Assembly (NCBI GenBank): GCA_949372595.1
Contig: CASIAN010000017.1
Location: 1-64,000, forward strand
Length of the DNA stretch: 64,000 nucleotides
From: CPC320 sp002336405
GTDB lineage: Bacteria > Pseudomonadota > Alphaproteobacteria > Rhodobacterales > Rhodobacteraceae
Reading direction: 5' to 3'
This document shows positions 34,818-44,387 of this stretch, one piece after another (the stretch's first letter is position 1; every line of letters begins with the position of its first letter). The notes beneath the pieces are model-generated. The model worked only from the letters and a program-made list of their open reading frames with translations. It did no database searches and was not told the origin of the DNA. Both the position numbers and the translations under genes were made by a program.

Positions 34818-36025
34818 GACGTCTGCGTAAGGGCGTTTTTGGGTTTCACGATTTAGGCAGAGGTGTTTTTCAGTCTGCTGCGATTTCAACGTGCGGATTT
34901 GTGTTTTCGGTTTGCGCTCTGCGATTGCCGGGGTTTATCTGTTGAAAGTGATCTTGTGTGCGGCCTTGAGCAAGGTCTGCGAGAGGGCGGCCATGACCAT
35001 CTGCGCGTGGATTTTGGCGACCCCGAAGTATTGCGCTCGATACAATCCAAACAGCCGCTGCAGTGTACCAAAGCATTGTTCACTACGGAAACGGTGTTTT
35101 GAAATCAGTTTTTTAATGCCGTTTTCTAATTGACGCAGTGGGCGTGCGCGCACCACTTTGTGCAAAATGCCATCACGATGCTTAGCTTTCAGAGTATCTC
35201 TGTTGGCTGTGCTGGCATAAGCTTTGTCCGCCAGAACGCGCTGGGCTTTGGTTCTTTTTATCATGGTTTCAAACCTGTGGGCTCTCACCAAGATTAGCAG
35301 GCGTGGTATGGATTTTATCCATAAACCCTTGTTCATCGCATCTGGCAAAACCCTTGTGACCCGACATACTCTTACGGCCCGTCTTGATCCATCGGGCGTC
35401 GTGATCAGCGCAAAAGACAACACAAGCAGGCTCATCTAGGGGTCTCATCTTCAGCCCGATCTTCAGCGGGCACCTGTACATGAGTGCGCGGATGGGCTGC
35501 GCTTTCGATCAAGGTCGCGTCAATAATGGCCGCAGCTGCCTCTTTCACTTGCAGCCCATGATGTTCTATCTGACGGCAGACCTCGGCAAGCAGCGCATCG
35601 TAGGCGCCCGCCTTAACCAACGCCTTGCGAAATCGACAATGCGTGGTGTCGTCATGCACGCTGCCCTGTAAATCAAGGCCTGTATATCAAGGCCTGTAAA
35701 TAGCATGAAATGGAACCGCACTCGCAGGCCTTGCTCCAACTTAGGATCAGAAAGATTATGCCACTGCCCAATCGAAAGGCACTTGAACAAGGTAATCTGC
35801 TTGTAACCCTGGGGCCCGCGACCTGACCGTGCCCAACCGTTCTTCCGCAACACTGAAATCGCAGACCAATCCATCAGCGCATCAACTGTGCGCAAGACAT
35901 TTTGATCCCCAATCCGACGCGCGCTCTCGTAGCTGAAAATATCCATAAAGCGCCCAATGTGATCTTCTAAAAGATACAAAATTTGGCAGCGTGAGGGAAA
36001 CACCAATTGTGCAGAGGTCTTATCT
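34816..36025 (-). mobile_element. Second degenerate IS5-family element inserted in the first
   Basis: About 1.2 kb. Its ends look like imperfect inverted repeats: AAGACGTCTGCGTAAGGGCG at the left (34816 onward) against AAGACCTCTGCACAATTGGT on the complement of the right end (about 36021 downward). Transposase coding is on the minus strand. The junctions are exact to a few bases only; I cannot define the target-site duplication. Confidence 0.7.
34935..35946 (-). pseudogene. IS5-group transposase, frameshifted
   Basis: Fragments in successive frames match one IS5-group transposase: GPQGYKQITLFKCLSIGQWH and NLSDPKLEQGLRVRFHFMLF; DDTTHCRFRKALVKAGAYDA; AAAIIDATLIESAAHPRTHV; KSMSGHKGFARCDEQGFMDK with IHTTPANLGES; and VLADKAYASTANRDTLKAKH to KHRFRSEQCFGTLQRLFGLY. 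Probable start is ATG 35946. At least three frameshifts separate them, so no active transposase is made. Confidence 0.85.
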
Positions 36026-36145
36026 ATTGGGATCATGTTTGGCCGTCTGAAAGATTGGCGACGTGTCGCCACCCGATACAACAAATGCCCAAAGATTTTT
36101 CTGTTTGCAATCGCTCTGGCTGCCACTGTCCTATTCTGGTTATGA
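36026..36145 (+). pseudogene. IS5-family transposase, detached C terminus
   Basis: Reads IGIMFGRLKDWRRVATRYNK then CPKIFLFAIALAATVLFWL and a stop. This is the C terminus of the same transposase type that is broken at 34817. The family usually has IEIMFGRLKDW, where Glu is the third catalytic residue; here it is Gly. Confidence 0.85.
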
Positions 36146-36208
36146 GCCCTGAGCCTAAACTGCCTGTCGTGGCCTTGGTCGATAGGCCAGAGCAACAGCC
36201 ATGGAGCA

Positions 36209-36802
36209 TTATGAGCGCGCGCCCAACACCCGCAACACCATTTTTTGATAGAGTTCCACCAATTCCGCTGCGCTCAACCGGCCGTCCGGACGGTACCACG
36301 TGCTGGTTTCCTTCAACAGACCAATCACCGCCATAGTCGCAATCTTACTGTCAGAAACTAAAAAATCACCCTGTGAGATGCCCGTCTGAACAATGTCTTC
36401 CAGCCTATCCTCATAGGTTTTGCGCAGGCTCTCAATCGCTGCAAAATTCTCTTCAGTGAGATTGCGTAACTCCATATAGGAAATAAATACGGCCTCTCGG
36501 CGCGGCAAATGATAGTCGAGATGGCAGCGTACAAATCCCAGCAACCGCGCCAAGGGGTCGGTGTCACTAACATACCGCCCCCATTCGGCCAGTAATTCGG
36601 TCATATGATCTTGCATCAATGAAAACAGCAGGGTTTGCTTGTCCGGAGTATACGTGTAGAGCGCCCCAGCTTGCACGCCAACCTCAGCCGCGATCTGCCG
36701 CATGGACACCGCTGCATAGCCATGGCGGGAAAATAACGTCAGCGCAGCCGCTTTCACCTTTGGTCCGGTGGTTTGAGCATGTGATCCCGCAGTGCGTGCC
36801 AT
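36209..36802 (-). CDS. TetR family transcriptional regulator
   Basis: 197 aa. N-terminal helix-turn-helix: AAALTLFSRHGYAAVSMRQI then AAEVGVQAGALYTYTPDKQT. The C-terminal ligand domain is all-helical (LLGFVRCHLDYHLPRREAVF, YMELRNLTEENFAAIESLRK). The type resembles regulators of acyl-CoA metabolism. It is divergent from a small lipoprotein gene 97 bp away and ends 64 bp from the IS remnant. Its target is unknown. Confidence 0.9.
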   Translation of the reverse strand: MARTAGSHAQTTGPKVKAAALTLFSRHGYAAVSMRQIAAEVGVQAGALYTYTPDKQTLLFSLMQDHMTELLAEWGRYVSDTDPLARLLGFVRCHLDYHLPRREAVFISYMELRNLTEENFAAIESLRKTYEDRLEDIVQTGISQGDFLVSDSKIATMAVIGLLKETSTWYRPDGRLSAAELVELYQKMVLRVLGARS

Positions 36803-36899
36803 ACAGCCTTCTCTTTATTGAACCAATAAAACACATCGGCCGCTTGCGAACCCCCGACATGTCAGGCACATATAAGCCAGACCAAGAGCGAGCACCAAT

Positions 36900-37154
36900 A
36901 TGTTTTTTCGTCTTTTTGCGCTCAGTTTATCCGCGCTGTCAGGCTGCGTAGGGTTTTCCGAGATCACCCCAATCGAGACCGTGACAGATCGCGATTATCC
37001 AAAACTGCTGCCGATTGACCGTGTGATTACCACATCTACCATACCTCTCGAACCGTCGGCGGGGCAATATCTTTTGCAACGCAGTGCACAGTTAAAAAAG
37101 AAACGCGATGCGCTTAATACGCGGACCGTGATCGACGGTGATGAAAATTCATGA
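36900..37154 (+). CDS. Small lipoprotein, hypothetical
   Basis: 84 aa with a lipoprotein signal peptide (FFRLFALSLSALSGC, lipobox LSGC at residues 13-16). The mature part contains PKLLPIDRVITT and SAGQYLLQRSAQLKKKRDAL, a short helical tail. It lies about 110 bp upstream of hom, where such a small lipoprotein is common in Rhodobacteraceae. Function unknown. Confidence 0.75.
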   Translation: MFFRLFALSLSALSGCVGFSEITPIETVTDRDYPKLLPIDRVITTSTIPLEPSAGQYLLQRSAQLKKKRDALNTRTVIDGDENS

Positions 37155-37263
37155 TCTACCGACAAGTAAGCCCAATAACACCATCCCGCCCGAGCCTGTT
37201 GTTGCGTGTGCGTGTGCAAAGGGCTAAACCGCTGACACAACTCAAAACGCAAAGGATTGCTCT

Positions 37264-38550
37264 ATGACCCAACCTCTCCGCCTCGGCATCGCAGGTCTTG
37301 GAACCGTTGGAATGGGTGTGGTCAAGATCATTCAGCAAAAAGCCGAAATACTGGCCACACGCAGCGGCCAAGAGGTTGTCATCACTGCGGTGTCTGCGCG
37401 TTCCAGAGACAAAGACCGTGGCTTTGATCTGTCTGCCTACGCGTGGGAAGACGATCCCGTGCGTTTGGCCTCCCGCGATGATGTCGATGTCTTCATCGAG
37501 TTAATTGGCGGCTCTGAAGGTCCGGCGCTGGATGCTACACAGGCCGCGATTGCGGCGGGAAAAGACGTTATAACAGCCAATAAAGCAATGCTGGCCGTTC
37601 ATGGTCAGACACTGGCGCAAGCCGCAGAGGACAGACAAAAACTTATCCGTTTCGAAGCAGCCGTTGCAGGCGGAATTCCAGTTGTTAAAGCCCTGACTGA
37701 AGGTTTGGCGGGCAATCAGATCACCCGGATCATGGGAGTCATGAACGGCACTTGCAACTATATCCTGACCCAGATGCAGGCCACGGGCCGTGATTATGAG
37801 GCACTGTTTGAGGAATGTGCCGAACTTGGCTTTCTCGAAGCTGATCCAAATCTTGATGTCGGCGGCATTGATGCGGGTCACAAACTCGCGCTGTTGGCCG
37901 CCATCGCGTTTGGCACGCAGGTCGATTTCGAGGCTGTCGAGTTGGAAGGTATCAGCGCCATCTCGATCGAAGACATCCGGCAAGCTGCGGATATGGGGTA
38001 CCGCATCAAACTGCTGGGCGTGGCACAAATGACCGAGCGCGGGCTCGAGCAGCGCATGTCCCCCTGTCTGGTCCCCGCCGACTCTCCGTTAGGACAATTG
38101 GAAGGCGGCACCAATATGACCGTGCTTGAAGGCGATGAAGTCGGCCAAATCGTTCTGCGTGGCGCTGGCGCTGGCGCAGGCCCGACCGCCAGTGCCGTCC
38201 TGTCGGATATTATCGACATCGCCCGTGGCACCCGGATCTCGACTTTCGGCCAACCAGCTGAGACACTCAGCCCGTCTGTTAAGGCCACATCAGTGACAGC
38301 AGCCCCCTATTACCTGCGCATGCAGCTTGCCGACCAACCAGGAGCATTGGCAAAAATCGCCACGGTTCTGGGTGAAAACGGTGTGTCTATTAATCGGATG
38401 CGACAATACGGGCATGACGCGGCAACCGCCCCGGTGCTGATTGTCACCCATGAAACGCTGCGCGCCACGCTTGATCAGGCCCTGCAACACCTGCCACACA
38501 CTGGCGTGTTGGAGGGGACTCCCATCGCCATCCGCATTGAATCTGTGTAA
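37264..38550 (+). CDS. hom: Homoserine dehydrogenase
   Basis: 428 aa. NAD(P)-binding motif LGIAGLGTVGMGVVKII at the N terminus; central catalytic domain with AAVAGGIPVVKALTEGLAGN near residue 140, GVMNGTCNYILTQM near 160 and GGIDAGHKLALLAAIAFG near 200; C-terminal ACT domain (RMQLADQPGALAKIATVLGE) from about 350. It reduces aspartate semialdehyde to homoserine for Thr and Met synthesis; the ACT domain suggests threonine feedback. AAAGGA precedes the ATG. glpX follows 65 bp downstream. Confidence 0.97.
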   Translation: MTQPLRLGIAGLGTVGMGVVKIIQQKAEILATRSGQEVVITAVSARSRDKDRGFDLSAYAWEDDPVRLASRDDVDVFIELIGGSEGPALDATQAAIAAGKDVITANKAMLAVHGQTLAQAAEDRQKLIRFEAAVAGGIPVVKALTEGLAGNQITRIMGVMNGTCNYILTQMQATGRDYEALFEECAELGFLEADPNLDVGGIDAGHKLALLAAIAFGTQVDFEAVELEGISAISIEDIRQAADMGYRIKLLGVAQMTERGLEQRMSPCLVPADSPLGQLEGGTNMTVLEGDEVGQIVLRGAGAGAGPTASAVLSDIIDIARGTRISTFGQPAETLSPSVKATSVTAAPYYLRMQLADQPGALAKIATVLGENGVSINRMRQYGHDAATAPVLIVTHETLRATLDQALQHLPHTGVLEGTPIAIRIESV

Positions 38551-38615
38551 GGTTGCGGCACACGATAAAAGATACTTTATTTTCAAATCACTTCCAGCGA
38601 CTCACAGGATAGCCT

Positions 38616-39581
38616 ATGCCCAGTAAAGATAACTTCAACGACCGAATGCTCTCGCTCGGTCTCGCTCGGGTTTCAGAAGCGGCAGCCATTGCCTCGGCCA
38701 GACTGATCGGTCGCGGCGACGAGAAGGCCGCAGATCAAGCCGCCGTGGACGCCATGCGCACGCAATTGAACATGCTTGATATCGCTGGCGTCGTGGTGAT
38801 CGGTGAAGGCGAAAGAGATGAGGCACCGATGCTGTTTATCGGCGAAAAGGTGGGCACCGGCAACGGTCCGGGTGTGGACATCGCACTCGACCCTCTCGAG
38901 GGCACGACATTAACGGCGAAAGATATGCCAAACGCATTGGCGGTGATCGCGCTTGGACCGCGCGGGTCGATGCTGCATGCCCCCGACGTCTATATGGACA
39001 AGCTGGCCATTGGGCCAAACTATCCCACCGATCTGGTGACGTTGGATATGACACCGACCCAACGCGTGAGCGCGCTGGCGCAGGCCAAAGGCTGCGCGGC
39101 AAGTGACATCACGGTCTGTGTGCTTGAACGGCCGCGCCATCAAGAAATGATTGCAGAATTGCGCCTGACAGGTGCTGCCATCCGGCTGATCACTGATGGA
39201 GATGTCGCCGGTGTGATGCATTGCGCCGAGGCTAATGTGACCGGCATTGATATGTATATGGGAACGGGCGGAGCCCCCGAAGGCGTACTGGCAGCCGCTG
39301 CGTTGAAATGCATGGGCGGGCAAATCTACGGCCGTCTAACCTTTCGCAATTCCGATGAAAAGAAGCGGGCCGACAGCGCGGGCATCACAGACCTTGATCG
39401 CATTTACACCCGCGACGACATGGTCACCGATGACGTGATTTTCGCAGCGACCGGAGTGACCGGCGGCACGCTTCTTCCCGGAATAAAACGCGAGGTGGGC
39501 TGGCTCACCACAGAAACGCTACTGATGCGATCCAAAACCGGATCCATGCGGCGCATGACATATCGCTCTGCAATCGCTTAA
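38616..39581 (+). CDS. glpX: Class II fructose-1,6-bisphosphatase
   Basis: 321 aa GlpX-type phosphatase. Motifs: VVIGEGERDEAPMLFIGEKV near residue 60, VDIALDPLEGTTLTAKDMPN near 87, and the substrate region MGTGGAPEGVLAAAALKCMG near 208. It serves gluconeogenesis and, in some species, sedoheptulose-bisphosphate hydrolysis. The hom-glpX-recJ order is common in Rhodobacteraceae. AGGA site before the ATG. Confidence 0.96.
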   Translation: MPSKDNFNDRMLSLGLARVSEAAAIASARLIGRGDEKAADQAAVDAMRTQLNMLDIAGVVVIGEGERDEAPMLFIGEKVGTGNGPGVDIALDPLEGTTLTAKDMPNALAVIALGPRGSMLHAPDVYMDKLAIGPNYPTDLVTLDMTPTQRVSALAQAKGCAASDITVCVLERPRHQEMIAELRLTGAAIRLITDGDVAGVMHCAEANVTGIDMYMGTGGAPEGVLAAAALKCMGGQIYGRLTFRNSDEKKRADSAGITDLDRIYTRDDMVTDDVIFAATGVTGGTLLPGIKREVGWLTTETLLMRSKTGSMRRMTYRSAIA

Positions 39582-39589
39582 ATCAGCGC

Positions 39590-41335
39590 ATGGGCTTTCT
39601 TGACGTACACAGTTCTCTGACAGGCCGGCGCTGGACGGGGCCCGACGCGTCAACTGAGCGCCTGATTGAGGCGATGATCCAGCAGACCGGACACCCCCGC
39701 GCGGTCAGCGCCCTGCTGGTAAACCGAGGTATCAGCGCCGACGACACAGCAAAATTTCTAAAACCGCAATTGCGGGAACTGTTGCCTGATCCGCGCAGCT
39801 TGAAGGATATGCAACCTGCAGCAAGGCGGTTTTTGCTGGCCTTGAACGCCTGTGAAAATATTGCAATTTTTGCCGATTATGACGTCGACGGCGGTAGTTC
39901 TGCGGCGCTGTTAATCTGGTGGTTGCGGCAAATGGGGCATGACGCAACGCTGTATGTGCCCGACCGCATCACCGAAGGTTATGGGCCAAACCCAAAGGCG
40001 ATGACCACGCTGGCCGCCACACATAATTTGATCGTCTGCGTCGATTGTGGCACCGTTAGCCATGACGCCATCGCCGCCGCCAAGGGCACCGATGTGATTG
40101 TTATTGACCACCATTTGGGCGGAGAGACACTGCCGCCGGCGCTGGCCGTCGTCAACCCGAACAGACAGGACGAAAATGGCGATCTGGGGCATCTATGTGC
40201 GGCAGGCGTGGTGTTCTTGATGCTGGTTGAATTGGGGCGACAACTGCGCGAGGCAGGGATCAAAGGCCCCGACCTGATGTCGATGCTTGATCTGGTGGCG
40301 CTGGCCACAGTGGCCGATGTGGCACCTTTGATCGGCGTCAACCGCGCTTTGGTACGCCAGGGCCTCAAGGTGATGGCACGCCGCGATAGACCCGGGTTGG
40401 TGGCGCTTGCCGATATCGCCAAAATGGACAGCGCGCCAAACACCTATCATCTGGGGTTTGCCATGGCCCCGCGCATTAACGCAGGTGGCCGTATTGGCAA
40501 ATCCGATCTGGGGGCGCGGCTTTTGGCCTGTGCAGACACTGCAGAGGCGCAATCAATTGCAGAGCATCTCGACAGCCTTAATTCTGAGCGCCGCGAGATC
40601 GAACAACACGTTCAGAACGCCGCCCTGCAACAAGTTGAAAGCAGAGGGTTTGACGCCCCTCTTGTTTGGGCCGCAGGCCATGGCTGGCACCCCGGGGTGG
40701 TGGGGATTGTTGCGGCGCGGATCAAGGAAATAACCAACCGTCCCACAGTGATTATTGGCATCGAAAATGGTGAGGGCAAAGGCTCGGGCCGATCAGTCAC
40801 CGGCATCGATCTGGGCGCATCGGTGCAACGTCTGGCTCGTGAGGGGCTGCTGAGCAAGGGGGGCGGACATAAAATGGCCGCAGGGCTCAGCTTGGCGGAA
40901 GGTTCCATAGAGGCTGCAATGGCGCGCCTGTCAGAGCTGTTGGGAAAACAGGGCGCAGGCCAGCAAGGCCCGAAAGATCTGCGTCTCGATGGGGTTTTGA
41001 TGCCCGGCGCCGCGACGGTTGATCTGATAGAGCAACTCGACGCAGTCGGGCCGTTCGGTGCGGCCGCCCCTGCCCCACGCTTCGGTTTTGCAAATATGCA
41101 GATCAGTTTCTGCAAACGGGTGGGCACTGCACATCTCAAACTGCGGTTTGGTGACAGCTCAGGCGCCCAGCTTGACGCCATAGCCTTTGGGGCTTTTGAC
41201 AGCGCGTTAGGGTGCGTTTTAGAAGGTCATGGCGGCGCTTTATTTCATGTTGCAGGACGTCTGGAAATCAATGAATGGCGCGGCCGAAAAACGCCCCAAG
41301 TCCGGGTCGAAGATGCCGCACCGGTAATCACCTAG
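39590..41335 (+). CDS. recJ: Single-stranded-DNA-specific exonuclease RecJ
   Basis: 581 aa. DHH phosphoesterase motifs: IFADYDVDGGSSAALLIWWL near residue 88, VDCGTVSHDAI near 148, and VIVIDHHLGGETLPPALAVV near 165. DHHA1 domain: GHGWHPGVVGIVAARIKE near 365 and GLLSKGGGHKMAAGLSL near 422. It degrades single-stranded DNA 5' to 3' in recombination and mismatch repair. It follows glpX by 8 bp and probably shares its transcript. Confidence 0.96.
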   Translation: MGFLDVHSSLTGRRWTGPDASTERLIEAMIQQTGHPRAVSALLVNRGISADDTAKFLKPQLRELLPDPRSLKDMQPAARRFLLALNACENIAIFADYDVDGGSSAALLIWWLRQMGHDATLYVPDRITEGYGPNPKAMTTLAATHNLIVCVDCGTVSHDAIAAAKGTDVIVIDHHLGGETLPPALAVVNPNRQDENGDLGHLCAAGVVFLMLVELGRQLREAGIKGPDLMSMLDLVALATVADVAPLIGVNRALVRQGLKVMARRDRPGLVALADIAKMDSAPNTYHLGFAMAPRINAGGRIGKSDLGARLLACADTAEAQSIAEHLDSLNSERREIEQHVQNAALQQVESRGFDAPLVWAAGHGWHPGVVGIVAARIKEITNRPTVIIGIENGEGKGSGRSVTGIDLGASVQRLAREGLLSKGGGHKMAAGLSLAEGSIEAAMARLSELLGKQGAGQQGPKDLRLDGVLMPGAATVDLIEQLDAVGPFGAAAPAPRFGFANMQISFCKRVGTAHLKLRFGDSSGAQLDAIAFGAFDSALGCVLEGHGGALFHVAGRLEINEWRGRKTPQVRVEDAAPVIT

Positions 41336-41419
41336 AATTTTATAAAAAAGTCGCGTGCGGGTGAAATTTCTTCTTGCGCCCCCCCCGTGCTTTGCCTAGA
41401 CACACGCCAGCACTACTGT

Positions 41420-41494
41420 GGCCCGTTCGTCTATCGGTTAGGACGCCAGGTTTTCAACCTGGAAAGACGAGTTCGATTCTCGTACGGGCTGCCA
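41420..41494 (+). tRNA. tRNA-Glu (anticodon TTC)
   Basis: Complete cloverleaf with encoded CCA. Acceptor GGCCCGT pairs with ACGGGCT (first pair G-U), the anticodon arm is CCAGGTTTTCAACCTGG with anticodon TTC, and the T arm is CGAGTTCGATTCTCG. Discriminator is G, as usual for tRNA-Glu. Confidence 0.97.
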
Positions 41495-43148
41495 CCTCTT
41501 TTCCGAAAACAGATAGGTCACTTTTGGCCACTGCGTCGTGTAAGAGCATTCCAGCTAGATAGGTGCCGCGCGTCAGGGCGCGTCAGGGTGATGGAACAGA
41601 CGGTTTTGCGTCTAGGGCGCTGTAGCCGTATCGCCCAATCGTATATATGAGCATACATCTTCCATTGTTGCAGCATTAGGGTGATGGAGCTGGCGCGCTG
41701 TTATTACATCCCCCACAAAGACAATTTCATCACCGTAGGAAACAGCGGAACCGGCAAAAGCCAACCGCAAAATCCAGCGCGACCATCACATAGAAGTCTA
41801 CAAGAGGTGTCATCTGGTGAAAAATTACTTATTAAAGATCAATGAGTTACGAGAGATAGCCACAAGATAAGACAAAACCGATTGCAGCTATGCCGCGTGT
41901 TGGAGCCTCGTAGCAGCACTCATAAAGCGAGATGATTGTCTACAGGCCTTGTTCAGATTGAGGTTATGCCGCAGTAAAAATGAACAGTACTCTTGCGCGG
42001 TATAAGATAAGCAGCGCAAAACTGACATTTATCAGGGCTAGAAATTGTACGGCACTATAAGACACGCCAACACCGGGGGATAAAAGAACCCTTTTGGCAA
42101 AAAATAGCCATCACTTCGGCGCGTTTATGACAGATGTATCTGTGTCCAACAGCTGGGTCCAAACCTTGTTAGGGAAATGAAACCTGCTTTCACTGCTTAT
42201 AGATACCCGAAGGCATTAGGACACGCGGGAGGGGTATCGCGTCAGCAGTGGAAGCAATGTTGTCCGAACATTGAGTATCCAGTTGTTCACTTCATAAGAT
42301 GTACCGACCAATGAATAGATCATTTAGGAGCCATATTAATGTGTTTGGCAACATAAAAAGCCTCAGTTTCAGAACGTTAACGACTGGGCGCCTTGGTATT
42401 TTTCAATGACTAGCACAAGGCTAACGGACATATTTATTCTCCAATCAAAACCTTCACAGCAGCGCTGAGCGTTCAGAATCACTAATGAGAACTTGGGGTT
42501 AAAAAATAACATCAGTGGGGTAAAGCCGACCTGCAGTGTAAGATGATGATGGTTATTATATACTAGAAGGCTTTATCAGGCCCCAATATACACCGTCGAT
42601 CATATAGAACACGCGTTGAATACTATTTTAATCCAAGTACCGCTAAAAAATGATAAAAAGAGGTGTTTGGAAGATATGTAAAATGGTGGTGAGGGTAGTG
42701 CTTTAAAAAGCAAACAGCCAAGCTTTATATCCGCCGATTTTGGCTATACAACCAATGACGCGGGTGATCGTTATTAAAACCAATAGAAAAATATAGAAGA
42801 CTTCGAAAACGGCGAGTGCATGAAGACGTTTATCGGGATTATGTCAGGTGCGCCTTCCATGCCTTGGATAGAGCGCTTTAGCACAAAAAAGCCAAACTAA
42901 TCAGTCAGTGTTGAAAAATATCTCGTGTCTGGTCATGGTATATATTCCTATCTGCTTGGCCCTGATCTACAATCATTTCACGGCAACAGACAAAAAGCAG
43001 GTTAGCTTAAACATAAACGGATCCTGGGCTCATCGCTTTAAAGCTGACCACACAGACTGAGCAGCAAAGGCGCTCAAATGCCTGATTACAAACCCAGCAC
43101 GACCTCCCCCGCCATGCCAGATCTGCAAATGTTTTCGAAGCAAACGGC
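41495..43148. other. Long gene-free stretch downstream of tRNA-Glu
   Basis: About 1.65 kb, the longest empty part of the window. No frame has a good start, length and family. It contains one recognisable P-loop fragment (separate entry) and several short frames broken by stops, which suggests a decayed insertion next to a tRNA gene. I saw no repeat of the tRNA 3' end that would mark an attachment site. Confidence 0.5.
41684..41782 (+). pseudogene. Possible IstB-type (IS21 helper ATPase) fragment
   Basis: A short frame reads YIPHKDNFITVGNSGTGKSQ. The run FITVGNSGTGKS resembles the Walker A region of IS21 helper protein IstB (family form VIALGNSGTGKT). The flanking sequence does not continue the family, so only a fragment remains. 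Similarity over about 20 residues is the sole evidence. Confidence 0.4.
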
Positions 43149-43727
43149 TCAACTGTCCATTTTGTTAAGCTTTGTCTGTAAATCTGCCAGCTGCCTTTTG
43201 ATCTCGTCTAAATCTTCCGAAGTTCCGGGGGCAGCCTCAGCGCCTGTCGGAGCGGTTTCCGACGTCGGATCTTGCTCTGACCAGCCCGCAGCCATGCCAC
43301 CTGTCATGGCTTTAATAAAGGTTTCCTGCTGCGTTTTGATCGCTTCAAACCCAGGAATTTTAGCGATTGGGTTCATCACGGTTAGGTTTTCAACTATCTG
43401 CGACTGGCTATCACGCAGCATATCAAACGACATCTGCAAGAATTCAGGCATGACGGTGCTGGCTTGATTTGAATAACTCCTTACCAGATCATTCAAAACC
43501 GCAATCGGCAGCATACTCTCGCCACGGCTTTCGTGTTCAGCTATTATTTGCAATAAATATTGCCGGGTCAGATCATCGCCAGATTTCAGGTCGATAATTT
43601 GAACATCCCGACCATCGCGGATAAATCCGGCGATATCATCCAACGTAACATAATCACTGGTCTCGGTGTTATACAGCCGACGGCTTGCATAGCGTTTGAC
43701 CAACAGCGGAGCGCCTTGAGTTGCCAC
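43149..43727 (-). CDS. phaR: Polyhydroxyalkanoate synthesis repressor PhaR
   Basis: 192 aa. The N-terminal PHB/PHA accumulation regulator DNA-binding domain shows LVKRYASRRLYNTETSDYVT and LDDIAGFIRDGRDVQIIDLK, followed by PHB_acc domains (SGDDLTRQYLLQIIAEHESR) and a C-terminal helical tail with a coiled-coil end. PhaR represses phasin and synthase genes and is released by binding PHA granules. TGC-rich operator-like sites lie before phaP and before phaC. It follows phaP and its terminator on the same strand. Confidence 0.95.
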   Translation of the reverse strand: MATQGAPLLVKRYASRRLYNTETSDYVTLDDIAGFIRDGRDVQIIDLKSGDDLTRQYLLQIIAEHESRGESMLPIAVLNDLVRSYSNQASTVMPEFLQMSFDMLRDSQSQIVENLTVMNPIAKIPGFEAIKTQQETFIKAMTGGMAAGWSEQDPTSETAPTGAEAAPGTSEDLDEIKRQLADLQTKLNKMDS

Positions 43728-43778
43728 GGGTCTCTCCCCAAATAGTAATCTATATTCTTGACCTTAAATCAGCAGGTA

Positions 43779-43812
43779 CCAAAAAGAAAGAGCAGGCTTT
43801 ACAGCCTGCTCT
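43779..43812 (-). terminator. Rho-independent terminator after phaP
   Basis: Perfect ten-base-pair stem (AGAGCAGGCT / AGCCTGCTCT) with a four-base loop; on the minus strand it is followed by TTCTTTTT. It lies 31 bp after the phaP stop and before phaR. Confidence 0.9.
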
Positions 43813-43843
43813 ACGCAGCTTATGGCGCCAAAAGTTGTCAAAA

Positions 43844-44284
43844 TTATTTGGCAGGTTTTGTTGCCGGCTTAGGAGTTGCTGTCGCCGTTTTCATCGCTTC
43901 TGATGCTTCTTCAGACAAATCTTTGCCAGCTGCCATCATCACTTCAACTGTGTCCATTTGGACTTTTTTCGCAACTTCTGCATAGGCCGCAATATTTTCA
44001 GCCGCGACTTCGGCTTGCGCCGAGGCAAAATCGGTTAAGGACTTGCTGTAATCTGAAGGCTCAACCGGGTTTTTGGACAGATCATTCAGTTTGGCCAATG
44101 TCTGCTTGGTCCAGATATTCGAAATTTCGGCAGATTTTTCGGCCGCGTTCAAGGCAACACTGGTCAACTTTTCCCCCAAAACGACACTGTTTTTAGATGC
44201 GTCTTGAAACGCGTTAACATCAATCGGGAATGCGGCAAAAAAATCTTGCATTAAATTAGACATGTCAAGTTGCTTGTTCATCAC
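43844..44284 (-). CDS. phaP: Phasin family protein
   Basis: 146 aa, helical and without Cys or Trp-rich core. Segments FFAAFPIDVNAFQDASKNSV and LTSVALNAAEKSAEISNIWT, with later AQAEVAAENIAAYAEVAKKV, are typical of phasins; the tail is Ala/Pro/Lys-rich (TATPKPATKPAK). It coats PHA granules and limits their size. Ribosome binding site AAGGAAA. It lies between phaC and phaR and is probably repressed by PhaR. Confidence 0.9.
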   Translation of the reverse strand: MMNKQLDMSNLMQDFFAAFPIDVNAFQDASKNSVVLGEKLTSVALNAAEKSAEISNIWTKQTLAKLNDLSKNPVEPSDYSKSLTDFASAQAEVAAENIAAYAEVAKKVQMDTVEVMMAAGKDLSEEASEAMKTATATPKPATKPAK

Positions 44285-44341
44285 GAAATTTCCTTTTTAG
44301 GGCCCGTTCACTGGCCTATTCTTCTGATGGCACCAACATAA

Positions 44342-44385
44342 CTGCTGCAGCGCAGCATTTCAATGGCTTTTCTGCATTGCAGCAT
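44342..44385. promoter_or_regulatory. Probable PhaR operator upstream of phaP
   Basis: Two TGC-rich sites lie about 30 bp apart between phaC and phaP: CTGCTGCAGCGCAGCAT and CTGCATTGCAGCAT. PhaR of Paracoccus is known to bind TGC-rich repeats of this kind before phasin genes. Confidence 0.65.
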
Positions 44386-44387
44386 TT

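Larger units (their letters stand above)
34150..36145 (+). mobile_element. Degenerate IS5-family element (IS427-like group), split by a second IS
   Basis: The left part carries the 5' two-thirds of a DDE transposase gene and the right part (from about 36026) its last 37 codons. Between them lies a second, oppositely oriented IS of about 1.2 kb. Left and right outer ends are approximate because I did not find clear outer inverted repeats. All reading frames are broken. Confidence 0.75.

Noticed and set aside
37337..38028. Minus-strand open frames within hom
   Set aside because: Homoserine dehydrogenase on the plus strand is complete with all family motifs; the opposite frames have no start signals.
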